From positions 24,699 through 88,698 of the forward strand of contig JAKFGP010000054.1 in NCBI GenBank assembly GCA_021502835.1: 64,000 nt of DNA, in the 5' to 3' direction. The notes beneath the pieces are model-generated. The model ran no database searches. It was not told where the DNA came from and saw only the letters and a list, made by a program, of their open reading frames with translations. This stretch comes from Streptomyces thinghirensis. GTDB lineage: Bacteria > Actinomycetota > Actinomycetia > Streptomycetales > Streptomycetaceae. The stretch's first letter is position 1, and each line of letters opens with the position of its first letter. Positions 47,676-58,966 of the stretch are shown one piece after another. The position numbers were made by a program, and so were the translations under genes.

Positions 47676-49703
47676 ATGAATGCCATGATCGTGGGCGCGG
47701 GCGTGCTCGTCGTCCTCTGCCTGCTCGCCGTACTCGTCGTCTCCCGGCTGTTCCGCAAGGTGGAGCAGGGACAAGGCGCTCATCGTCTCCAAGATGCGCA
47801 AGGTCGACGTGACCTTCACCGGGCAGGTCGTGCTGCCGGTGCTGCACCGGGCCGAGGTGATGGACATCTCCGTCAAGGCCATCGAGATCACCCGGGCCGG
47901 CAAGGAGGGCCTGATCTGCCGGGACAACATCCGGGCGGACATCCGGATCTCGTTCTTCGTCAAGGTCAACAAGACCGTCGAGGACGTCGTCAAGGTCGCC
48001 CAGGCGGTCGGCACGGCGCGGGCGAGCGACCGGAACACCCTCCAGGAGCTGTTCCACGCGAAGTTCTCGAGGCGCTGAAGACCGTCGGCAAGCAGATGGA
48101 CTTCACCGACCTCTACACCAAGCGCGAGGAACTGCGGTACCGGATCATCGAGGTCATCGGCGTCGACCTCAGCGGGTACCACCTGGAGGACGCGGCGATC
48201 GACTACCTGGAGCAGACGCCGCTCACCCAGCTCGACCCGGCCAACGTCCTCGACGCGCAGGGCATCCGGAAGATCACCGAGCTGACGGCCGTGGAGCACG
48301 TGCGCACCAACGAGGCCCAGCGCACCGAGGAGAAGGAGATCACCCGGCAGAACGTCGATGCCCGGGAGGCGATCCTGAGCTGGAGCGCCGGCAGGTCGAC
48401 GCCGAGACCAAGCAGAAGCGGGAGATCGAGACCGTACGGGCGCGCGAGGAGGCCGAGACCGCGCGGGTGGTGGAGGAGGAGCGGTTGCGCGCGCAGGGCG
48501 CCTTCCTGCGCACCGAGGAGCAGCTCGGCGTCCAGCGTGAGAACCAGGCCCGCGAGGTCGCCGTCGCCGCGAAGAACCGGGAACGGGTCATCGCGATCGA
48601 GAGCGAGCGCATCGAGAAGGACCGACTCCTGGAGGTCATCGCGCGGGACCGGGAGACCGAACTGACCCGGATCGCGGCCTCCAAGGAGGTCGAGGCCGAG
48701 AAGCGGGACATCGCCGAGGTCATCCGTGAGCGGGTCGCCGTGGACCGCACGGTCGCCGAGCAGGAGGAGTCCATCAAGAAGCTGCGCGCGGTGGAGGAGG
48801 CGGAGCGCGATCGGCAGACCGTGATCATCGCCGCCGAGGCCCAGGCGCAGGAGAGGCTGGTCAAGGACATCAAGGCGGCGGAGGCGCGGAGCAGGCCGCC
48901 ACCCACCGCGCGGCCGAGGAACGACCCTGGCCGAGGCCCGGCTCCAGAGCGCCGACCTCGACGCGCGGGCCAAGCTGCGGCTCGCCGAGGGCATCCAGGC
49001 GGAGAGCGCGGCCAGGGGCTAGCCGAGGTACAGGTCCGCGACAAGGAGGCCGAGGTCATCGAGAAGGCCGGCCGCGCGGAGGCCGAGGCCGCCCAGGCGC
49101 GGATGCGCGCGGGGAGGCCGAGGGGACCAGGGCGAAGGCGCTCGCCGAGGCCGAGGGCGTCGGCGAGAAGCTGAAGGCCGAAGCGGCCGGTCTGACGGAG
49201 AAGGCGGCGGCGATGGCGGCGCTCGACGAGGCGTCCCGCGCGCACGAGGAGTACCGGCTGCGGCTGGAGGCCGAGAAGGACATCCGGCTCGCCGGCCTGG
49301 ACGTGCAGCGCCAGGTCGCCGAGGCGCAGGCCACGGTGCTGGCCACCGGCCTGGAGAACGCCGACATCAACATCGTCGGCGGCGAGTCGGTGTTCTTCGA
49401 CCGCCTGATGTCCTCCATCGCGCTCGGCAAGAGCGTCGACGGCTTCGTCCAGCACTCCGAGACCGCCCAGGCCCTCGCCAAGCCGTACCTGGACGGCACC
49501 TCGAACCTCCCGGACGACCTCGGCCGGGTCACTCGGCTCGGTCTCCACGGCGGACGTGCAGAACCTGACCGTCTCCGCCCTGCTGTTGAAGCTCATGAAG
49601 ACGGACGACTCCGGCCAGGTGCGGAAGCTCCTCGACGAGGCGGGTGGACCGGGCCCCTCGCCGAGCCTCGCCGGCGCCCCTCAACGGCAGCGCCGAGGCC
49701 TGA
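47676..49703 (+). CDS. Flotillin (SPFH/YqiK-like) membrane scaffold protein
   Basis: N-terminal membrane hairpin AMIVGAGVLVVLCLLAVLVV. SPFH domain: ALIVSKMRKVDVTFTGQVVL, VLHRAEVMDISVKAIEITRA, CRDNIRADIRISFFVKVNKT and DVVKVAQAVG. A very long Glu/Ala/Arg coiled coil follows (EEAETARVVEEERLRAQGAF, VEAEKRDIAEVIRERVAVDR), with AEAEG-type flotillin repeats. The C-terminal region reads LENADINIVGGESVFFDRLM, SIALGKSVDGFVQHSETAQA. About 675 residues, matching YqiK-type flotillins. Frameshifts lie near 47770, 48068, 48383, 48895, 48925, 49018, 49112 and 49535-49680. It organises membrane microdomains; its gene neighbours suggest a partner ATPase. Confidence 0.85.
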
Positions 49704-49780
49704 CCGTCCGACCACCTGGTCTCTCCGGAGCCGCCGAGCAGGGGACGGCGGCTCCGAGCCCACCCGCGGAAAGGAACCCC

Positions 49781-52700
49781 GTGGCAACCGGGGCGGACAC
49801 CAGCACACAGGAGACGCCGGGCACCGGCCCGCACATCGCACCGAGCACCGGCCCGCACACCGGCCCGGGGGCCTCCGGCGCTCACGGAACGCTGGACACC
49901 GGAACCTACGAGGTGCTGCGGGACCGGCTCACCGCGCAGGCCGCCGAACTCGCCCGGCGGGCCGAGGCGCTCAACGCCCGCCGAGTCGAGGAGTTCGGCT
50001 CGGTCCGGCTCGAACTCACCGGCACCGAACGGCTGGGCACCGAGCGGGCCTGTGTGCCACAGGACGTCGGGCCGTCGAGACACGCTGCTCCTCGGATACA
50101 ACACGGCGTTCGCGACCCAGTCCGAGGCGACCGTGGGCGACGTCTTCGCGCTGCACGACCGGGACCTCGACCGGCTGCCCGAGGACGCCGTGCCGGGCCT
50201 GCTGGACGACCCCGCCGTTCGTCCGTGAGTTCGGCGCGCTGTACCGCTACTACCGTCAGGCCACCCTCATCCGGCTGCGCCGCGTCGAGGGCAGACTCCT
50301 CGCCGTCTTCCGGACCGGTGAGAAGGCCGACGACATCCGCGTACTGCGCTGGGCACTCACCGAGGACGGACGGGCGGCCTTCCTCGACGCACGCGGCGAC
50401 CGCGACCACGTCCTGCCGCCCTCCCACGACTTCACGTGGACCGAGGCGACCCGCGAGGACCACGTGCTCGGCCGGCACCCGCACGTCTCCGTCCGGGGCG
50501 AGGTCTTCGTCGCCACCGTCGGCGGCGCGCTCACCGTCAAGGTGGACAACGACACCGAGACGGCGCAGGGCATCCACGGCGAACCGTCGACGAGCCGCTC
50601 CAGGCCCTCGCCGACGCGGAGATCGCCCACGCGCGCGTGGGTGCCCTGATCCTGCTGCGCGTCCGCCCCTACAAGGAGGAGACCGACCGGTACCTGGTGT
50701 TCAACACCCTCACCCGGACAGTGGTCCGTCTCGACGGCATCGGGGAGGCGTGCCGCCGGCCTCGAGGACCAGGGGATCATCTTCCCCGGGGGCCACTACC
50801 TGGCCACCGGTGATCACCGCACGTACGAACTCGATCCGAACGGCGTGGAGTTCGAGCGCGAGGTGCTCTCACCGAACGGCGAGGACGTGCTGTACACGTT
50901 CCGCGCGCCCGCCCGGGGCCGCACCCTGCTGCTGCCGTACAACCGGATCCGCAAGAAGGTCGCGGCCCCGCTGTCGTACCAGGGGTGGGCACTGTTCGAC
51001 GACGGCACGCTCACGCTGCTGCGGTCCGAGGGCGGCGAGCCGGCCCGGGTGCATCCGGTCCAGCGCTGGTCCTCCCCCGTTCGTGTCCGACACGTACGAC
51101 GCCGCCCGGCCCGCCGGCAGCGGCCCGCTGGCCCGTATCGGCAACGCCGACCTCGTCCGGGGCATCGCCGACTGCCTGGCCGTGACCCGTGCCGCCACGG
51201 AGACCACCCCGACCGGCGGGGTGTACGCGGAACTGGCCGCCGCCTGCGCCCGGGCCGCCGACGCCCACCACTGGCTGGGCGATCCCGAGACCGGTGACCT
51301 GGCGGACCCGCTGGCACAGTTGCGCGACACGGCGGAGCAGGTGCTCGCCGAGTTCGAGAACGTGCAGGCCCCTCACCCGGCAGGCGGCCGACGCGCTCGA
51401 CGAGGCCGCCGCGCGGCCTCGCCGGGGTGGTACGCCGGCTGCGCGGCGAGGCGCCACGCGGAGCCGCCGCGTGGGTGGCCGGGCTGACCGAGCTGCGCCG
51501 GGCACGGGGCACCTGCTGACCCTCAAGGAGACGCGGTACGCCGACACGGCCCGCATCGACGAGCTCGCCACCGGCGCCGAGGCCGACCTGGCCGCCTTCG
51601 GGCAGCGGGCCGTCGCCCACCTGGCGCGCGAGGACGCCCTGGCCGACCACCACGCGGACGTCGAGCGGCTCGTCGCGGAAGCCGAGGCGATGGACACCGC
51701 AGCCGAGGCCGCACCCCTCGGGGCCCGCCCTCGACGAGCTGGGTGAGCAGCTCGGCGCGGTGACCGAGGTCGTCGCCGGGCTCGACATCGGCGACGCCAC
51801 GGTCCGCACGTCCATCCTGGAGCGCGTCGCGGAGGCCCTCGGTGGCGTCAACCGGGCCCGGGCGGTTCTCGACACCCGTCGGCGTGCCCTGCGCGACCGG
51901 GAGGGCCGTGCCGGGTTCGCCGCCGAGTTCGCGCTGCTCGGGCAGGCGGTCACCGGCGCCCTGGCCGTGGCGGACACCCCTGACGCGTGCGACGAGCAAC
52001 TCGCCCGCCTGCTGGTCCAGGTGGAGAACCTCGAAACCCGTTTCGCCGACTTCGACGACTTCCTCGGCGAACTCGCGGACAAGCGCGACGAGGTCCACGA
52101 GGTGCTCTCCGCCCGCAAGCAGTCCCTCGCCGACGCCCGCGCCGCCGCGCCGAGCGCCTGGCGGACTCGGCGGACCGTGTCCTGCGGACGGTCGTCCGCC
52201 GCGCCGCGACGCTCGCCGACCCGGACGCCGTGACGACCTTCTTCACCTCCGACCCGATGCCCGCGAAGGTGCGCCGCACCGCGACGGAACTGCGGGAACT
52301 GGGCGACCCGGTGCGCGCCGAGGAACTCGACGGCCGCCTCGACGCCGCCCGCCAGGAGGCGTCCCGCGCCCTGCGCGACCGCGCCGACCTGTACGCCGAC
52401 GACGGCCGCACCCTGCGCCTGGGCGGCCACCGCTTCGCAGTCAACACCCAGCCCCTCGACCTCACCCTCGTCCCCGACGGCGACGGCCTGGCCTTCGCCG
52501 TGACCGGCACCGACCACCGGTTCCCGGTCACCGACCCGGACTTCTCCCGCACCCGCCCCTACTGGGACCGGCTCCTGCCGTCCGAGTCACCCGGAGGTCT
52601 ACCGTGCCGAACACCTCGCCTCCCGCCTGCTCGACGCACACGGCCCGGCGGCCCTCGCCCAGACCGACGACCTGGCCGCCCTGGTACGGGGCGCGGCGGA

Positions 52701-54786
52701 GGAGGCGTACGACGAGGGCTACGAGCGCGGCGTCCACGACCACGACGCCACCCTGATCCTGACCGCCCTGCTGCGCCTGCACGAGGCCGCCGGTCCGCTG
52801 TGCCACGAGCCCGCCGCACGCGCCGCCGCCCAGCTGTTCTGGGCGCACGGGCACGACGGACCGGGCGCGAGGCGACTGGCAGCGGCGCGCGGTCTCCTGG
52901 CCCGTGCCCGGGACACCTTCAGGCTCGCGCCCGCCATCACCGACCTGCGGGGAGAACTGGCGCAGGCCATCGGCGGGGAGAACGCGGAGGCCGGCGCCGC
53001 GTACCTCTTCGAGGAGCTGACCACCGGCCCCGACGGCTTCGTCCTCGGTGCCGCCACCCGCACCCTGCTGGAGAAGTTCCGCCGCACGGTGGGCGGTCCG
53101 GCCTACGACGACGACCTCACCGCCCTCGCCGACCCGGCCGCGCGCCGCCAGCTCGTCGAGGCGTGGCTCACCGCGTACACGACGTCCACCGGCGCGGACA
53201 CCACGCCCGGTGACCTGGCGGAAGCGGTGGCCGCCAAACTCTGCCCGGACCTGCCCCGCTACGCGTGCGACGCCCCGCTGACGGAGACCGTGCGGGGCCT
53301 GCTCGGCACCCACCCGCGTATCACCGGCCAATCCTCACGGTCCGTGTGGACGAACTCCTCGCCCGCACCCGCGCCTTCCGCGCCCACGACGTGCCCGGCC
53401 ACCGTGCCTACCAGAGGCGCCGCGGCACCCCTGGTGGCCGCCGAGCGGGCCCGGCTGCGCCTGGACGAGTACCGCCCACGCGTGATGTCGGACTTCGTCC
53501 GCAACCGGCTCATCGACGAGGTGTACCTCCCGCTGATCGGCGACAGCCTCGCCAAGCAACTCGGCACCACGGACCCCGCACACCGCACCGGCACCGGCGG
53601 ACTGCTCCTGCTGGTCTCCCCCGCCCGGCTACGGCAAGACGACGCTCCTGGAGTACGTCGCCGACCGCCTCGGCCTCATGCTGGTGAAGATCAGCGGCCC
53701 GGCGCTCGGGCACGCCGTCACCTCGCTCGACCCGGCCGAGGCCCCCAACGCCACCGCTCGCCAGGAGGTCGAAAAGATCAACTTCGCACTGAGTGCGGGC
53801 AGCAACACCCTCCTGCACCTCGACGACATCCAGCACACCTCGCCCGAGCTGCTCCAGAAGTTCATCCCGCTGTGCGACGCCACCCGCCGCGTCGACGGCG
53901 TACGGGACGGCGAGCCCCACACCTACGACCTGCGCGGGAAGCGCTTCGCCGTGTGCATGGCCGGCAACCCCTACACCGAGTCCGGCAGCCGCTTCCAGGT
54001 CCCCGACATGCTCGCCAACCGCGCCGACGTCTGGAACCTCGGCGACGTACTCACCGGCAAGCAGGACGCCTTCGCGCTGAGCTTCGTCGAGAACGCCCTC
54101 ACTGCCAACCCGGTCCTCGCCCCGCTCGCCGGCCGCGACCGCGCCGACCTCGACCTGCTGCTCCGCCTCGCCGAGGGCGACACGTCGGCCCGGACGGAGC
54201 GGCTCACCCACCCCTACGCTCCGGCGGAACTGGAACGAGTCCTCTCCGTCCTGCGCCACCTGCTCACCGCCCGCGCGCGACGGTCCTCGCCGTGAACGCC
54301 GCCTACATCGCCTCCGCGGCCCGGACGGACGCCGCCCGCACCGAACCGCCCTTCCGGCTCCAGGGCTCGTACCGCAACATGCGCAAGATCGCCCAGCGGA
54401 TCCAGCCGGTCATGAACAGCGCCGAACTCTCCGCGCTGATCGAGGACCACTACCGGGCCGAGGCCCAGACTCTCACCGCGGGGGCGGAGGAGAACCTGCT
54501 GAAGCTGGCGGAACTGCGAGGCACACTCACCAGCGGACAGTCGGCTCGCTGGGCCGAGGTGCGGGCCGCCTACGTCCGCGGCCGGGCCCTCGGTGGCCCG
54601 GAGGACGACCAGCCGACCCGCGCCGTGGCCGCCCTCGGCCTCCTCGCCGACCGGATCGCCGCCGTCGGGACGGCGATCGACCGCGCCGCCGGACCGCCGC
54701 ACCGTCCGACCGGCGCGCACGCCCGGCACGCGACAGCGGAGAAGCCACAGGCCGGCGCCCCGCCGAACGGGCCGTGTGCTCAGTGA
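49781..54786 (+). CDS. Large 'DNA repair ATPase' family AAA protein (DUF3686)
   Basis: One of the longest genes here, ~1,665 residues. GTG 49781 has AAGGAA upstream. The N-terminal part is a DUF3686-type region (TYEVLRDRLTAQAAELARRA, EEFGSVRLELTGTERL, GDVFALHDRDLDRLPEDAVP, RTLLLPYNRIRKKVAAPLSY). The middle has long charged helices, likely coiled coil (51300-52400). The C-terminal AAA domain has Walker A PPGYGKTTLLEYV (near 53620-53660), Walker B NTLLHLDDIQHTSPELLQKF and sensor-like KRFAVCMAGNPYTESGSRFQ. At least ten frameshifts. Annotated elsewhere as 'DNA repair ATPase', but the same YqiJ/flotillin/ATPase order suggests a membrane-linked role. Function unproven. Confidence 0.8.
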
Positions 54787-54803
54787 GCCGACCGCGCTCG
54801 TGG

Positions 54804-55403
54804 TCAGGGACCGAAAGCTCGAAGTGTCGCGTCAACGAGGGAATCCGCGTACGCGGTCGTCAGCGGACCGCTACGGTGCAGCCATCTCAGGAAGAGCGGC
54901 GCGTAGAGCATTTCGAGGACCAGGTCGAGGTCGGCGTCGGGGGCGAGCCGGCCCGCCTTCTGGGCGCTGCGGAGGCGTGCCTTCTTCGCCTCGTCCAGCG
55001 GCCCGGCCAGCTTCTCGCGGTACTCGGCCGCCAGTGCGGCGTCGTTGGCGATCTCGGTGTTGAGGGCGCGGATCAGCTTGTCGAAGGACGGGTCGGCGAA
55101 CTCCTCGACCGTGGCGCGCATGACGAGCTTGAGGTCGGCCTGGAGGTCGCCCGTGTCCGGCAGTGTGACCGACTGCCCGTCCGCGTCCTCGCTCAGAGCC
55201 AGAAGGGCGGCGAAGACGACCGCGCTTTTCGACGGCCACCGCCGATAGATCGTCTGCTTGCCGACGCCGGCGCGGGCGGCGATGGCTTCGACCGTGACCT
55301 TCTCGTACGTCTCTTCGGTGACCAGGGCGCGGGCAGCCGCGAGGATCGCCTGCCGGGACCGTTCCTTGCGCCGGGAGTGGTCCGGCCCTTTCTCCTTGGA
55401 CAT
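54804..55403 (-). CDS. TetR-family transcriptional regulator
   Basis: An uninterrupted 199-residue protein. The helix-turn-helix is RKERSRQAILAAARALVTEE, YEKVTVEAIAARAGVGKQTI and YRRWPSKSAVVFAALLALSE. The C-terminal TetR_C-type ligand domain reads DLQADLKLVMRATVEEFADP, LAGPLDEAKKARLRSAQKAG and DLVLEMLYAPLFLRWLHRSG. ATG 55403. Divergent from an SDR gene, with a strong operator-like palindrome between them, so it most likely represses both. Confidence 0.88.
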   Translation of the reverse strand: MSKEKGPDHSRRKERSRQAILAAARALVTEETYEKVTVEAIAARAGVGKQTIYRRWPSKSAVVFAALLALSEDADGQSVTLPDTGDLQADLKLVMRATVEEFADPSFDKLIRALNTEIANDAALAAEYREKLAGPLDEAKKARLRSAQKAGRLAPDADLDLVLEMLYAPLFLRWLHRSGPLTTAYADSLVDATLRAFGP

Positions 55404-55473
55404 GCGCCCAGCCTACTCAGAAAAGGAAACGAGACGAACCGTATTGATGCGATCGCCCCGATGCTCTACGCTC

Positions 55474-55498
55474 AAAACGAACCGAGACGGCTCGTTTT
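55474..55498. promoter_or_regulatory. TetR-type operator palindrome
   Basis: AAAACGAACCG, three bases, CGGCTCGTTTT: arms match at all but one pair. A related half-site (AAACGAG followed by ACGAACCG) lies at 55427-55441, close to the regulator's own start. Placing one copy before each divergent gene is typical of TetR autoregulation. Confidence 0.65.
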
Positions 55499-55519
55499 AC
55501 TTACTTGGGGTGACGCATC

Positions 55520-56343
55520 ATGACGGACGCAAGGGTCTGGCTCATCACCGGCGCATCCCGTGGCCTGGGACGCGCTTTCGCCGAGGCCGCCCTGGCGGGC
55601 GGCGACCGCGTGGTGGCTGCCGCCCGCAATGTCGGGCCCCTGGAGGAACTGGCCAAGGAGTACCCCGACCACCTGGTCCCGCTCCCCTTGGACGTCACCG
55701 ACCGCCGGATGGTGTTCGACGCGGTGGAGCAGGCGGTGGCCGCCTTCGGCAGGCTGGACGTCGTCGTCAACAACGCGGGCGCGATGCTCTACGGCATGGT
55801 GGAGGAGGCCACGGAGGAGCAGATCCGGGCACATATGGATGTGAACTTCTTCGGCGCCGTGTGGGTGGCTCAGGCGGTCCTTCCGCACCTGCGTGCCCAG
55901 GGCGGCGGGCGGCTCCTCCAGGTCACCTCGATGGGCAGCGGCGGCGGCATGGCCACCGTCGGCTACTACGGTGCGGGCAAGGCCGCACTGGACTCCGTGA
56001 GCGAGGCACTTGCGATGGAGGTCGAAGGGTTCGGCGTCAAGGTCACCATCGTGCAGATGGGCGGCTACAACACCGGCTTGTTCACCGCCGGCACCACGAA
56101 CACCGAAGCCCTGGCGCAGTATCAGCCCCTGCGCACCGAGATGGAGGCGATGTGGGGCGATGCCGTCGCCCCCGGAGCCGGACACCGCCGCCCCGGCTCA
56201 TCATGGAGCTGGCCGCACTTCCGGATCCGCCCCGACGGCTGATTGTCGGCAGCCAGTCCTTCGATCATGTCTTGGAGATGGACCGGGCCCAAGCGGATCT
56301 GTACCGGTCCTGGGAGCACCTCAGCCGCATCGCTCCAGGCTGA
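55520..56343 (+). CDS. SDR-family oxidoreductase
   Basis: A ~273-residue classical SDR: VWLITGASRGLGRAFAEAAL (TGxxxGxG), PLDVTDRRMVFDAVEQAVAA, RLDVVVNNAGAMLYGMVEEA (NNAG), LLQVTSMGSGGGMATVGYYG (catalytic Ser), the Y-x-x-x-K pair in YYGAGKAALDSVSEALAMEV, and VKVTIVQMGGYNTGLFTAGT. A frameshift near 56175 leads to IMELAALPDPPRRLIVGSQS and the end YRSWEHLSRIAPG. ATG 55520. Its divergent TetR neighbour probably controls it, a common pair in actinomycetes for xenobiotic response. Confidence 0.87.
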
Positions 56344-56344
56344 T

Positions 56345-56500
56345 CGGGTCGCCTGCCGAGTTGCCGCCTCTCGCGTGAACTGCCATGAGCGTTCGCCCGA
56401 GAGCGGCGCCGCGGGATCGGACAGGCCCAGTCGGTGGGCCGGGACCGGCAGGTCCGTGAAGGCGAAGTGCTCGGCCCCGGCAACCCCGGAGCTGCGAAAC
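56345..56500 (-). pseudogene. Possible alpha/beta-hydrolase C-terminal remnant
   Basis: The minus strand reads VAGAEHFAFTDLPVPAHRLG followed by LSDPAAPLSGERSWQFTREA. This resembles the C-terminal catalytic-His region (GAEHxxFTDL) of secreted lipases and hydrolases. The rest of such a gene is absent, since the SDR gene occupies the upstream part of that strand. It may be a decayed fragment at the edge of the mobile region, or chance. Low confidence. Confidence 0.25.
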
Positions 56501-56516
56501 CCCGGTTCAGACCGGC

Positions 56517-56700
56517 TCAGGGCCACACCAGGCAATACGGCTGATGCCCCGCCTCATGCAGCCGATGGCTGAAGTCCTGCCACTCGTGCAGCGATTGAAC
56601 GCGGCGGGTCGCTGACCTGGTGCTTCTCGGTGAAATGTGCGTTGACCTGCGGAACTGCTTTCGGTAGTTCTCACGGGTCAACGCCGTTTCCCATGCTCAT
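56517..56700 (-). CDS. Short hypothetical protein
   Basis: A small frame of ~55 residues reads TRENYRKQFRRSTHISPRST, RVQSLHEWQDFSHRLHEAGH and QPYCLVWP, with balanced composition, unlike antisense frames here. ATG 56700 is out of frame with the body by one base, so an indel near 56680 is assumed; an in-frame TTG is the alternative. A stem (GTTGACC / GGTCAAC, 56641-56682) lies within it. It borders the mobile region. I do not recognise it. Confidence 0.35.
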
Positions 56701-56724
56701 GTGCCCTGGAAGTGCCCTCCTGGC

Positions 56725-57773
56725 TCACAGAGCCAGAGGCTTGGACAGTGGTATCGACCTCTGCTGCAGACCTTCCAGTACGAGGTGAGGGACGACTTCA
56801 AGCGCCGTGTTCAGGGCGTACTCCAGAGACGCAGCATCGGCAGACCGATCGATGTCGAGGGCATCGGTCCATTTGCGAGGCTGATAACGCGCCAGCATGG
56901 AGAAGCTGTAGAGGAGCAGCCACCAGGACATCAACGGAGTCGGTGGCGCTTTGCCGGGCTCGAAAGCCGCCCGCAGGTAACGGTGCGCTCTGAAGCGGTA
57001 GACCGGGGACCGGGCATCGAAGAACTCTTCGATGTCCACCTCTTGCATGTCGTTCTTGGGAGCTGGCCAACACAGATCGACAGAGAAGCACCCGGCCTTG
57101 ATTTCCTCGAACGCCTCATCCACATCGCCCCAGACTCGCGCGGCCTGGAGGCCCGCGTACTTGGCGATGAAGTCCTTGACCCAGACACCTCTGTCCTGCA
57201 GCGGAGGGAGTGTCCTCGTGTACGAAGACAGTGGCGCGAACGTATCCCGTGGGTTCACGTGCGGTGTCGTCAAACCACCCGCCCAAGTCCGCGGCAGGCA
57301 CATAGCTGCGCGCCAAAGGTCGACTTTTGGGGTGTGCTTCGATCCTTCGAGCGGAACCTCGACAAGTTCAGGGATCGAATTCCATGTGGATCGAGGCTGA
57401 CTACCGTCGGTCATCGTGCGTTCCGACCCAGTGGCGCCGGAGACTGCCTGGAAGGCACCCACCTCCGGCCTGACTACGATGTCCGGGATGTCGCTTTTCA
57501 TGTCCAGGATCTTCAGGCCGTGCTTGTCAAAGGTCCACGTCCCCTCCGAATGGGCGGCTGTGATCACAAGTCCAGCTTGGACGAGGCCGTAGTACATGGA
57601 TGGGGCGAGTGGCGGAGGAGACGACTTCGGCCGCCTTCATCTGCTCCTCGAACTGCTGCAGGGCGGCGGAGAAGGTTCTCCTCCTGGAGGCAGAACTCTT
57701 GAGGTGACTCTTGTCCGTCAGGCTCGTGCGACAGTGTCGCAGCCCCAGCTGTATCGCAGTTGTCCCGTTTCAT
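56725..57773 (-). CDS. YaaC-like protein
   Basis: The long uninterrupted part (to 57597) reads MYYGLVQAGLVITAAHSEGT, PRDTFAPLSSYTRTLPPLQD, YRFRAHRYLRAAFEPGKAPP, LMSWWLLLYSFSMLARYQPR, KWTDALDIDRSADAASLEYA and LNTALEVVPHLVLEGLQQRS, which I match to the YaaC family (function unknown). A frameshift near 57590 extends it upstream through AALQQFEEQMKAAEVVSSAT to an ATG at 57773. Its base composition is clearly less GC-rich than the core genes and its codon bias weaker, pointing to horizontal acquisition. YaaC-like proteins recur in genomic islands. Confidence 0.6.
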
Positions 57774-57975
57774 GTTATGCCCGCCTTCTTCCGTGAAGGA
57801 CAGTGTGGCTGGTCGTGAGTCAGGAAGACGGGTAAATGCGAAAGGGGCGATCGGTTGACCAGGGCCCCACGAAAGCGAGTAAGGGCCGCGCCTGACTCCG
57901 AGTCGTCAGTGTGTGCTCCGGGCGGGGAGCTTGCGTGGTTGTGCTCGTTCGGGTCGCAGTCGAAGATTCGTAGCG

Positions 57976-58793
57976 CTACCTGTTGCCGGGCAGGGCATGC
58001 AGGTGGGCATGGAAGGCGACCGCGTGACCGGCCATCGAAGCCTTCCAGGGTGCGGCATCGTCGCGGGCGATCTCCCGCCACGCCGCAGCGTTGGCGGCGG
58101 CGAATGCCTCCTTGGCCTCCGCTGGTGCGGTACGCCGGGAGGAGAATCGGCTGGCGAAGACGTCCGCCTCAACGAGCCTGTGTCCGGCTTCGAGCAGGCG
58201 CAGGATGAGGATGGCGGGATCGATCCAGGTTGCGCCGCTTGTGGGCCAAGCCCAGTCGATGATGTGGGCGCGGTCGTCCACGAGCACGTTGTGCGGGGGC
58301 GAGGTCGGTGTGTAGGAGGGTGTCGCCGGAGAAGAGGGCGGCGGTTCCGGGCGGGGCGTAGGCGGCCCAGCGCTGTTCGGCGGCCTTGATGGGAACGTCC
58401 GTGGGAGCGGTGGTCTCCTGGAGTTCCGCAAGAGCGGCAGCAGCGAGGGGCAGGTCTGGGGAGCCCGGGCTGTAGTCGGCGTGCCGCCCCCGGGAGGACT
58501 TCGTATCCGAGGAGGTCCCAGCCGGCCGTCTCGATGTGCCAGTACAGACGGGGGCAGGCACGGGGGAGGTGTGGGTTGATTGCGGCCTCTCGACGCTGGG
58601 CCGGGGCCTGTGGGTGGTCGGTGGGGATGCCCTTGACGAAGACCGGGCCGTGATCGGTCTCGAGGAACGCGGCGATGCCCGAGTTCAGCCCTCCGTCGGC
58701 GGTGCGGGCGGCGTGGACGGGGCCCGTCTTGTCGGCGATGGCCTGGCGTGCCTCCACGGGAAGGTCGTGGAAGTGGCGGCGGATCATTGACAC
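57976..58793 (-). CDS. Aminoglycoside-phosphotransferase (APH)-family kinase-like protein
   Basis: A protein-kinase-fold phosphotransferase of ~270 residues: ARTADGGLNSGIAAFLETDH, GPVFVKGIPTDHPQAPAQRR (ATP-binding Lys), HIETAGWDLLGYEVL, then after a frameshift near 58490 ADYSPGSPDLPLAAAALAEL. The catalytic loop is LLHTDLAPHNVLVDDRAHII (HxDxxxxN), then DWAWPTSGATWIDPAILILR (metal Asp). GTG 58793 has GAGGAA seven bases upstream. Frameshifts lie near 58490 and 58300. Family members phosphorylate antibiotics or small alcohols; this divergent type with 'HTDLAPHNVLV' is common near Streptomyces mobile elements and need not confer resistance. Confidence 0.78.
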
Positions 58794-58966
58794 GGCGCGG
58801 TTCCTCGGAGAAGGCGATGGGCTGCCCCGGCCAGCGTACGGCCGGGGCAGCGCGCCGGAGCGTACCCCACTGCTCACCAACCAGTCGAGCAAGCGCTCCC
58901 CTCGCCTCCCAACTCTTGGCACCAGGCCCTCGCCGCCACCGAGCGCATCCCCCACCACCTCAGTGG

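Noticed and set aside
56641..56682. tRNA-like or att hairpin (GTTGACC...GGTCAAC)
   Set aside because: It is a simple interrupted stem within a small open frame and lacks conserved tRNA elements.
57976..58793. Aminoglycoside resistance gene
   Set aside because: The kinase motifs are present but the protein is a divergent APH-family member; nothing shows an antibiotic substrate.
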